Assembly (NCBI GenBank): GCA_017404585.1
Contig: JAFRCB010000208.1
Coordinates: 1-9,803, forward strand
Origin: Lachnospiraceae bacterium
GTDB taxonomy: Bacteria > Bacillota > Clostridia > Lachnospirales > Lachnospiraceae
Reading direction: 5' to 3'
DNA: 9,803 bases
Shown here: one piece after another, positions 1 through 5,257 of the stretch
How the letters are laid out: each line of letters starts with the position of its first letter
How positions within the stretch are numbered: the first letter of the stretch is position 1
Notes under the pieces: model-generated
Database searches by the model: none
What the model was told of the DNA's origin: nothing
Seen by the model: the letters and a program-made list of their open reading frames with translations, nothing else
Position numbers and translations under genes: made by a program

Positions 1-926
1 ATTTTCTGGACCAGCGGATGTCGAACGACATCTTTGGATGTCAGCTCACAGAAACCGATCTCGTCGATTTTTTTCAGTACTTTCATTGATACGTCGAGGC
101 CGCTCTCCTGATCTCTCGGAAGATCTTTCTGTGTGCGGTCTCCCGTGATCACTACCTTTGTTCCGAAGCCTATGCGGGTGAGGAACATTTTCATCTGGGC
201 GGGTGTGGTGTTTTGAGCTTCATCCAGAATAATGAATGCGTTGTCAAGAGTTCGGCCGCGCATGTAGGCCAGAGGAGCTACTTCAATCAGGCCTTTTTCT
301 GAATTCTTCTGAAAAGCTTCCGGTCCCATGATCTCGAAGAGAGCGTCGTAAAGAGGCCTGAGATAGGGATCGATCTTGCTCTGCAGGTCTCCGGGAAGGA
401 AACCGAGCTTTTCACCGGCTTCGATCGCGGGTCTTGTAAGGATGATCCTGCTCACTTCGTCTTTTCTGAAAGCCCTCACAGCCATCGCCATTGCCATATA
501 GGTCTTTCCGGTACCTGCCGGCCCGATACCGAATGTGATCATCTTATTGCGGATAGAATCGACATAGGCTTTCTGACCAAGAGTCTTGGCTTTGATCGGT
601 CTGCCTGCCATGGTGTGGATAATGACATCATCATCCAGAGCATCAAGCCGGTCGCCCATATCATCCATGAAGAGAGAAAGCGCGTAATTGACATTCTGCG
701 TAGTGACAGTTTCACCGCGCTCCGACTTGATAAGCAGTTGGGAAAGCAGTTTTCTGGCTCTCGCAGCATTAAGGGTCGGTCCCTGCACTTTCACACTGTC
801 GTCCCGGACTATGATATCCACGCCCAGTGTCCGCTCAATTGATTTAATGTGCTCGTCGAGCTCCCCGAAAATGTTTTTCTGGTGCTCGGCGGGTATGCTC
901 ATACTGATTTCAGTCCTGTTGTTCAT
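1..926 (-). CDS. phoH: PhoH family ATPase, C-terminal end cut by the window edge
   Basis: Predicted cytoplasmic P-loop ATPase of the PhoH/PhoL family; members are linked to RNA metabolism and often sit beside ybeY, though the exact substrate is not settled. My own translation from the ATG at 926 gives 308 residues with no stop before the left edge. Visible motifs are Walker A GPAGTGKT (135-142), Walker B FIILDEAQN (231-239), TRPAIEAGEKLGFLPGD (164-180), the sensor-like VITGD (259-263), and the C-terminal family signature VRHPLVQK (301-308). Residues ~18-50 resemble the small KH-like N-terminal domain. The signature normally lies close to the C-terminus, so probably only a short tail is missing. 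The start is supported by an AAAAGGGG ribosome site about 6 nt upstream; a second Met at residue 9 is possible. Its upstream neighbour is rlmH; ybeY may follow outside the window (inference). Confidence 0.95.
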   Translation of the reverse strand, partial: MNNRTEISMSIPAEHQKNIFGELDEHIKSIERTLGVDIIVRDDSVKVQGPTLNAARARKLLSQLLIKSERGETVTTQNVNYALSLFMDDMGDRLDALDDDVIIHTMAGRPIKAKTLGQKAYVDSIRNKMITFGIGPAGTGKTYMAMAMAVRAFRKDEVSRIILTRPAIEAGEKLGFLPGDLQSKIDPYLRPLYDALFEIMGPEAFQKNSEKGLIEVAPLAYMRGRTLDNAFIILDEAQNTTPAQMKMFLTRIGFGTKVVITGDRTQKDLPRDQESGLDVSMKVLKKIDEIGFCELTSKDVVRHPLVQK

Positions 927-943
927 GAAAAACCCCTTTTACA

Positions 944-989
944 CAGGATGTACTGACAATCTGTCCCTGATTGCAAGGCATTCATCCTG
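944..989 (-). promoter_or_regulatory. Nested stem-loop in the phoH leader
   Basis: In the 138-nt gap between rlmH and phoH, CAGGATG (944-950) is complementary to CATCCTG (983-989). Inside it, CAATC (957-961) is complementary to GATTG (969-973). In the phoH transcript this would form a 7-bp outer stem, an internal loop and a 5-bp inner stem, about 5 nt upstream of the AAAAGGGG ribosome site. The pairing is seen directly; any regulatory role is a guess. I found no convincing sigma-A promoter in this gap. Confidence 0.3.
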
Positions 990-1040
990 CGCTGCAGCCG
1001 GTCTGGATTGACATACAGAGTATTTTAGCATCTTTGCCGC

Positions 1041-1064
1041 ATAATATAAAGTGCAAATCTTGCA
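1041..1064 (-). terminator. Weak hairpin just after rlmH, possible terminator
   Basis: Directly after the rlmH stop codon the minus strand carries TGCAA-GAT-TTGCA (1052-1064), a 5-bp stem with a 3-nt loop, followed by CTTTATATTAT. The stem is short and the T-tract is interrupted, so read-through into phoH is quite possible. Confidence 0.25.
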
Positions 1065-1544
1065 TCACTTATGATAAGGCTCGCCTTTCATTATCCTGAA
1101 CGATCTGTAGACCTGTTCAAGCAGAATAACTCTCATAAGCTGATGGGGAAAAGTCAGGGCAGAAAAGCTGAGTTTTTCGTCCGCCCGGGCAAGGACTGCC
1201 CCGGATAGTCCGAGACTTCCGCCTATGACGAACACAAGGGTGCTCTTTCCGCTGAGCATGAGTTTGTCCAGATGCCCGGACAGCGCCTCGGATGAATACA
1301 TTTTTCCGTCGATTGCAAGAGCTATACAATAGTCGCTGTCCTTCATCCTGCCGAGAATACGCTCCCCCTCTCTGGCCTTTATCTGTTCACACAGTTCAGC
1401 TGATGCATTTTCAGGCGTTTTCTCATCCGCGCACTCAACAATCTCGATCTTCGTATAACGGCTGAGGCGCTTTGTATATTCAAGTATGGCGTCCCGATAG
1501 AACTTTTCTTTTATTTTTCCGACACAGATGATCTTTATGAGCAT
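1065..1544 (-). CDS. rlmH: 23S rRNA (pseudouridine-1915-N3)-methyltransferase RlmH
   Basis: SPOUT-class methyltransferase that methylates N3 of pseudouridine 1915 in helix 69 of 23S rRNA, acting on the assembled 70S ribosome with S-adenosylmethionine as donor. The 159-residue length is typical of the family. The knot-fold SAM-binding loop is visible as [10 protein letters not shown] (105-114). The diagnostic C-terminal block is present: [19 protein letters not shown] (132-150), then MKGEPYHK to the end. The ATG at 1544 has a good ribosome site, AAGGAGA, about 4 nt upstream. A strong terminator separates it from nfnB upstream, so it is probably transcribed separately or by read-through, possibly together with phoH downstream. 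A GC-rich hairpin lies in its leader. Nothing in the protein looks unusual. Confidence 0.97.
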   Translation of the reverse strand: MLIKIICVGKIKEKFYRDAILEYTKRLSRYTKIEIVECADEKTPENASAELCEQIKAREGERILGRMKDSDYCIALAIDGKMYSSEALSGHLDKLMLSGKSTLVFVIGGSLGLSGAVLARADEKLSFSALTFPHQLMRVILLEQVYRSFRIMKGEPYHK

Positions 1545-1553
1545 TTTCTCTCC

Positions 1554-1617
1554 TTAACTGTCAGAACTCCTTTATCTCAGTGGGGGAAGCCCCCCGCTGC
1601 AAGCGGTGGGGAGTTAA
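1554..1617 (-). repeat. GC-rich inverted-repeat structure upstream of rlmH
   Basis: On the plus strand, TTAACT (1554-1559) is complementary to AGTTAA (1612-1617), and AACTCC (1565-1570) to GGAGTT (1610-1615). Between them are two mutually exclusive hairpins. One is GGGGG (1582-1586) with CCCCC (1591-1595). The other is CCGCT (1594-1598) with AGCGG (1602-1606), extended by CCC/GGG after one mismatch. No T-tract follows in either direction, so it is not a standard terminator. The layout resembles the palindromic ends of IS200/IS605-type elements, but no transposase or TnpB gene is present. It could be a remnant, a small repeat or a leader structure. Confidence 0.4.
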
Positions 1618-1636
1618 GAGTTGAGTACAATATGAG

Positions 1637-1670
1637 CGTAAAAGAAGGACTGCCGTATGCGACAGCCCTT
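1637..1670 (-). terminator. Intrinsic terminator of the nfnAB operon
   Basis: Starting about 20 nt after the nfnB stop codon, the minus strand reads AAGGGCTGTCG-CATA-CGGCAGTCCTT (1645-1670). This is an 11-bp stem with two G-U pairs and a 4-nt loop, followed directly by CTTTTACG. The continuous stem, tight loop and short T-tract make a convincing Rho-independent terminator. Confidence 0.8.
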
Positions 1671-1692
1671 ACATAATTCATTTTCCGGGAAG

Positions 1693-3096
1693 TTAAGCGT
1701 TCGCTTCCTTGCTCTTAATATAGTTGTCGATACCGCGTGCGCCGGCACGGCCTGCGCCCATGGCCAGGATAACGGTCGCTGCGCCGGTGACAGCATCGCC
1801 GCCTGCGTATACGCCTTCCTTCGTTGTCTTGCCTTCATCTTCGGTAGCCACAAGGCATTTTCTGCGGTTGATCTCAAGACCAGGTGTCGTGGAAGAAATG
1901 AGCGGGTTCGGGGATGTTCCGAGGGACATAATGACGCAGTCACACTCCATCTCGAACTCAGATCCCGGAATTTCTACCGGACGGCGTCTGCCTGACTGAT
2001 CCGGCTCACCGAGCTGCATGCGGATGCAGCGGATGCCGGTGACGTTCTCGTTCTCATCCATGAGGATCTCGACCGGATTTGTGAGGATATCGAACTGAAC
2101 ACCCTCTTCCTTTGCATGATGTACTTCCTCTGCTCTTGCGGGCAGTTCTGCCTCGCTTCGACGATAAACAAGGTGTACTTCCGCGCCCAGACGAAGGGCT
2201 GTACGCGCGGCGTCCATAGCAACGTTTCCGCCGCCGACGACAACTGCCTTCTTTGCATGGTAGATCGGTGTATCATAATCATCGCGGAAAGCTTTCATGA
2301 GGTTGTTTCTGGTCAGGTATTCATTTGCAGAGAATACGCCGTTCGCGTTCTCTCCCGGGATGCCCATGAACATCGGAAGACCTGCGCCGGAACCGATGAA
2401 GATGGCTTCATAGCCTTCCTGCTCGATCAGTTCGTCAACAGTGATCGTTCTGCCGACGATGACGTCGGTTATGATCTTGACACCGAGCCCTTCAACATTC
2501 TTGACTTCCTCAGCGACAACAGCGTCCTTCGGAAGACGGAATTCCGGAATGCCGTAAGTGAGAACGCCGCCTGCTTTGTGCAGAGCTTCATAGATGGTTA
2601 CGTCATAGCCGAGTTTTGCAAGGTCTCCTGCACATGTGAGACCTGCAGGGCCTGATCCGATTACTGCGATTTTATGTCCGTTCTTGACCTTTGCGCCTTC
2701 CGGCTTGATGCCGTCAGCTTTCGCGCGGTCAGCGACGAATCTTTCGAGCTTGCCGATGGAGACCGGCTCAGCCTTGAGACCGCGGATGCACTTGCCTTCG
2801 CACTGTGTCTCCTGCGGGCATACTCGACCGCAGACTGCCGGCAGGGCGCTGGACTCGGAAATGACCTGATATGCACCCTCAAAATCTCTCTCTGTAACTT
2901 TCTTGATAAAGCCCGGTATGTTGATGCTGACCGGACAGCCTTCGATACAGCGAGCATTCTTGCAGTTGAGACATCTTGTTGCTTCTTCTACGGCTTCTTC
3001 TTCGTTATAGCCATAGCATACTTCATCAAAATTAGTAGCTCTAACGAGCGGCTCCTGCTCTCTTACAGGGACCTTAGTCTTGGACATATTCGGCAT
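1693..3096 (-). CDS. nfnB: NfnB, large subunit of NADH-dependent ferredoxin:NADP+ oxidoreductase (GltA-like)
   Basis: Large flavoprotein subunit of an NfnAB-type complex, a cytoplasmic electron-bifurcating enzyme that couples NADPH to NADH and ferredoxin. Databases often label it glutamate synthase small subunit/GltA. The 467 residues contain an N-terminal double-cluster domain with cysteines 42, 45, 50, 54 and 89, 93, 99, 103, suited to two [4Fe-4S] clusters. An FAD-binding Rossmann motif follows (VIGSGPAG, 145-152). A second dinucleotide motif, VVVGGGNVAMDAA (285-297), is for NADP(H). The closing flavin motif is YAGGDAVTGA (430-439). The ATG at 3096 overlaps the nfnA TAA by one base (TAATG) and is preceded by GGAGGTGA, which favours it over Met4. 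No large glutamate synthase subunit is nearby, so Nfn is the better reading, although a GltA-type glutamate synthase role cannot be excluded by sequence alone. Confidence 0.88.
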   Translation of the reverse strand: MPNMSKTKVPVREQEPLVRATNFDEVCYGYNEEEAVEEATRCLNCKNARCIEGCPVSINIPGFIKKVTERDFEGAYQVISESSALPAVCGRVCPQETQCEGKCIRGLKAEPVSIGKLERFVADRAKADGIKPEGAKVKNGHKIAVIGSGPAGLTCAGDLAKLGYDVTIYEALHKAGGVLTYGIPEFRLPKDAVVAEEVKNVEGLGVKIITDVIVGRTITVDELIEQEGYEAIFIGSGAGLPMFMGIPGENANGVFSANEYLTRNNLMKAFRDDYDTPIYHAKKAVVVGGGNVAMDAARTALRLGAEVHLVYRRSEAELPARAEEVHHAKEEGVQFDILTNPVEILMDENENVTGIRCIRMQLGEPDQSGRRRPVEIPGSEFEMECDCVIMSLGTSPNPLISSTTPGLEINRRKCLVATEDEGKTTKEGVYAGGDAVTGAATVILAMGAGRAGARGIDNYIKSKEANA

Positions 3097-3983
3097 TAAT
3101 TCTCACCTCCACAATTTCCGCAGCCACCGTGATGTGTATCACCTTCCTGATATTTCAGCATAGCGCGGCCTTCTTCTGTCTTGTACAGCTGTGATCTCTT
3201 CATGGCCTCTGCCCAGTTGAACTTGAAGCAGTCAAACTCCGCGCCGTCGACACATGCGAACGAGATTTCGTCGCCGACTGAAAGGCGGCATGCACCGCAC
3301 ATTCCGGTTCCGTCGACCATGATCGGGTTCATACTGACGATTGTCGGGATGTTATATTTCTGAGTCGTGAGGCAGACGAATTTCATCATGATCATCGGTC
3401 CGATCGCGACACAGTGATTATACTCTTTACCTTCGGCCATAAGCTCATCAATCACAGTTGTGACAACGCCCTTATGCATATAGGAACCGTCATCTGTCGT
3501 GACATACAGATTGCCGGCAACTTCTCTCATCTGCTCTTCGAAGAAGAGGAGGTCTTTTGTCCTTGCGCCGATGATGACGTCCGCGCCGATTCCATGTTCA
3601 TGGAGCCACTTGACCTGCGGATACACCGGTGCCACGCCGACACCGCCTGCAACGAAAAGGAACTTCTTTCCGGCAAGTTCTTCTTCGCTCATTTCAATGA
3701 TGTCGGAAGGCCTTCCGAGCGGGCCCACGAAATCGTCGAAGGCATCGCCTTCATTAAGGTCAAGGAACTTATTGGTCGCTACGCCTACAGGCTGGAATAC
3801 GATTGTGATAGTTCCCTTTTCACGATCATAATCGCAGATTGTGAGCGGGATGCGCTCGCCCTCATCGCCGTGCTTGACAATGATAAACTGACCCGGCTCA
3901 CAGTGACGCGCAACGAGCGGTGCTTCGACTTCCATGAGCCAGACAACGCTGCTGAGCTGCTCTTTCTTGATGATTTTGTACAT
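3096..3983 (-). CDS. nfnA: NfnA, small FAD/[2Fe-2S] subunit of NADH-dependent ferredoxin:NADP+ oxidoreductase
   Basis: Small subunit of the NfnAB complex, of the dihydroorotate-dehydrogenase electron-transfer (PyrK-like) family; it takes electrons from or gives them to NAD(H) through FAD and a [2Fe-2S] cluster. The 295 residues show a flavin-binding ERIPLTICD (43-51), GPLG (87-90), the NAD-binding VAGGVGVAPVYP (111-122), and a C-terminal cluster site with D224, C229, C232 and C244. The tail carries an additional His/Cys-rich run, HHGGCGNC (284-291), whose role is unknown. The ATG at 3983 has a near-perfect GAGGAGG ribosome site (3989-3995) 5 nt upstream. It is probably translationally coupled to nfnB. 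Homologues are also annotated as sulfide dehydrogenase or PyrK-like; no pyrD is next to it, and the GltA-like partner supports Nfn. Confidence 0.88.
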   Translation of the reverse strand: MYKIIKKEQLSSVVWLMEVEAPLVARHCEPGQFIIVKHGDEGERIPLTICDYDREKGTITIVFQPVGVATNKFLDLNEGDAFDDFVGPLGRPSDIIEMSEEELAGKKFLFVAGGVGVAPVYPQVKWLHEHGIGADVIIGARTKDLLFFEEQMREVAGNLYVTTDDGSYMHKGVVTTVIDELMAEGKEYNHCVAIGPMIMMKFVCLTTQKYNIPTIVSMNPIMVDGTGMCGACRLSVGDEISFACVDGAEFDCFKFNWAEAMKRSQLYKTEEGRAMLKYQEGDTHHGGCGNCGGEN

Positions 3984-3997
3984 GTATACCTCCTCTT

Positions 3998-4017
3998 GCG
4001 CGTGCTAAAAAACGCGC
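3998..4017 (-). promoter_or_regulatory. Hairpin immediately upstream of the nfnA ribosome site
   Basis: The minus strand carries GCGCGT and ACGCGC separated by 8 nt, a perfect 6-bp GC-rich stem. It ends 2 nt before the GAGGAGG Shine-Dalgarno sequence (3989-3995). It does not cover the ribosome site itself, so it may act as an mRNA-stabilising or spacing element; a regulatory role is only a possibility. Confidence 0.4.
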
Positions 4018-4046
4018 TTTCACTGTTCTCCGTGCATACGGAAATA

Positions 4047-4080
4047 TTTTCAATAAACGATGATTCGTTTTGAAAATCAA
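4047..4080 (-). promoter_or_regulatory. Possible nfnAB promoter overlapped by an inverted repeat
   Basis: On the minus strand TTGATT (4075-4080) and TTTATT (4052-4057) are separated by 17 nt, each matching 4 of 6 sigma-A consensus positions. The same segment holds an AT-rich imperfect inverted repeat (4047-4076): TTTTCA at one end, TGAAAA at the other, and ACGA/TCGT around a 4-nt centre. The repeat could be an operator or, as RNA, a weak hairpin. It does not match the redox-repressor Rex consensus. AT-rich intergenic DNA often gives weak promoter matches, hence modest confidence. Confidence 0.3.
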
Positions 4081-4088
4081 ATGCTTTA

Positions 4089-4106
4089 TTCTCCGCAAAG
4101 GCGGAA
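4089..4106 (-). terminator. Short hairpin after the zinc-ribbon/TPR gene, possible weak terminator
   Basis: Minus-strand CCGC-CTTT-GCGG (4093-4104), flanked by one further T-A pair, lies about 20 nt after the stop codon at 4122. No continuous T-tract follows, so termination would be inefficient and nfnAB might be partly co-transcribed with the genes upstream. Confidence 0.25.
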
Positions 4107-4121
4107 TTGTAAAGTGAATAA

Positions 4122-5252
4122 TCAGCCTACAATGATGTACATGGCGTTCACGTTTTCACTTGGATTGCCGTCACTGTCAACGGCGATACAGGAAAATACA
4201 TGCGAACCCACCGGCATGGTGACCGGACCGGTGTACTCAGCTGACCCTGTTGACGGCACGTCGTCAAAGGCATAGTAAATAATACAGCCTTCCGGTGCTG
4301 TCACGTGTATCATAGAACCTTCCTCGTAGACGCCTGTCGGCTCGGAGATGACCGGAGGATCCGGTCTTGTGATCTCAATGTTATAGACGCACACGGTGAC
4401 GTTGCTCTTGATGCCTATATCGTTGACGGCGATTGCCCTGATCTCGTTTTTACCGATGTTAGTCTTTATCTTATCTGTGTCTAGATCAGAGGCGGTCGTC
4501 GGATCTGTACCGTCAGTCGTGTAATAGATCAGTTTTTCCGGTGATCCGATCGTCACGGAGATTTCCTTGCTGTATGTTCCGGCGATCGGAGTGATAGCCG
4601 GAGCAGTACAGACATAATCCGCGTATTCGAGAAGTACTTCCTCTGATTTGCAGTTTTCCATGAGAGCATGGATGGAATCGTAGTTATTGGTCTCCATATA
4701 GAGACTGATGAGCTGACCGTAGACATCAATATTGCCGGGGTCGATCTCAATCGCTGATTCCAGTGTCCGGGACGCGGCTTCAAGATTTCCTTCGCTCTTT
4801 TCGATTTGTGCCATAAGGCGAAGACATTTTACTGACTTCGGTGATAATTCAAGAGCTTTTTCAGCATAGGACCTGGCTGATGCCGTATTCCCTGCAAGAA
4901 ATTCTTCCTGAGAGCGCTCATACTGGTATTCAAAACTCATGGTGTTCCGGTACCTGATATACCGAATGATGCCGACTGCAGCGGCAATGATGAGAAGCAG
5001 GATCAGGAAGGTCATGATGAGTGACCCTCTGCTCTCCTTCTTCCTGGAGACACGCTTTTTCTTTCTTCTGCGTCTCCGTTTCTTCTGAACAGCTCTGCGT
5101 CTTTGCTCCTGCTTTTCTTTATCCTCCCGTTTTTTTTCATCAATCATGAATTCAACGGGGCGATAATCCGGCACGAGGTTTATCTCGGCACCGCATCGAG
5201 GACAGATCAGTTCGCCGTCTGGAATCTCTGAATTGCATTTACGGCATTTCAT
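4122..5252 (-). CDS. Membrane-anchored zinc-ribbon protein with TPR repeats and two chitobiase-C-terminal-like domains
   Basis: Function unknown. In the 376-residue product I see an N-terminal zinc ribbon (C3, C6, C17, C20), an acidic then very basic segment (about 38-75), and one transmembrane helix (about 78-96). About 100 residues of TPR-like helical repeats follow (108-208), with typical endings such as ALELSPKSVK and AIEIDPGNID. Then come two beta-rich repeats resembling the chitobiase/beta-hexosaminidase C-terminal domain (about 213-287 and 292-376); IYYTTDGTDPT in the first is characteristic. Positive charges before the helix predict zinc ribbon inside, TPR and beta domains outside. 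I chose the ATG at 5252 over the in-frame GTG at 5261, because GGAG (5261-5264) is 8 nt from the ATG but overlaps the GTG. The gene begins 5 nt after the ftsK stop codon, implying shared transcription and coupled translation. A scaffolding or envelope-binding role is only inference. Confidence 0.85.
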   Translation of the reverse strand: MKCRKCNSEIPDGELICPRCGAEINLVPDYRPVEFMIDEKKREDKEKQEQRRRAVQKKRRRRRKKKRVSRKKESRGSLIMTFLILLLIIAAAVGIIRYIRYRNTMSFEYQYERSQEEFLAGNTASARSYAEKALELSPKSVKCLRLMAQIEKSEGNLEAASRTLESAIEIDPGNIDVYGQLISLYMETNNYDSIHALMENCKSEEVLLEYADYVCTAPAITPIAGTYSKEISVTIGSPEKLIYYTTDGTDPTTASDLDTDKIKTNIGKNEIRAIAVNDIGIKSNVTVCVYNIEITRPDPPVISEPTGVYEEGSMIHVTAPEGCIIYYAFDDVPSTGSAEYTGPVTMPVGSHVFSCIAVDSDGNPSENVNAMYIIVG

Positions 5253-5257
5253 AAATG

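Noticed and set aside
1008..1013. Perfect TTGACA on the plus strand in the phoH-rlmH gap
   Set aside because: No acceptable -10 hexamer at 16-18 nt (the nearest TAATAT is too far), and no plus-strand gene lies downstream.
2116..2655. 179-codon plus-strand open frame inside nfnB
   Set aside because: Antisense to a well-conserved gene, with no domain and no independent ribosome site of note.
3414..4073. 219-codon plus-strand open frame covering nfnA and its leader
   Set aside because: Most of it is antisense to nfnA, and the predicted protein has no recognisable features.
4047..4076. Rex-type redox operator before nfnA
   Set aside because: The AT-rich inverted repeat does not fit the TTGTGAA/TTCACAA-type half sites and spacing of Rex.
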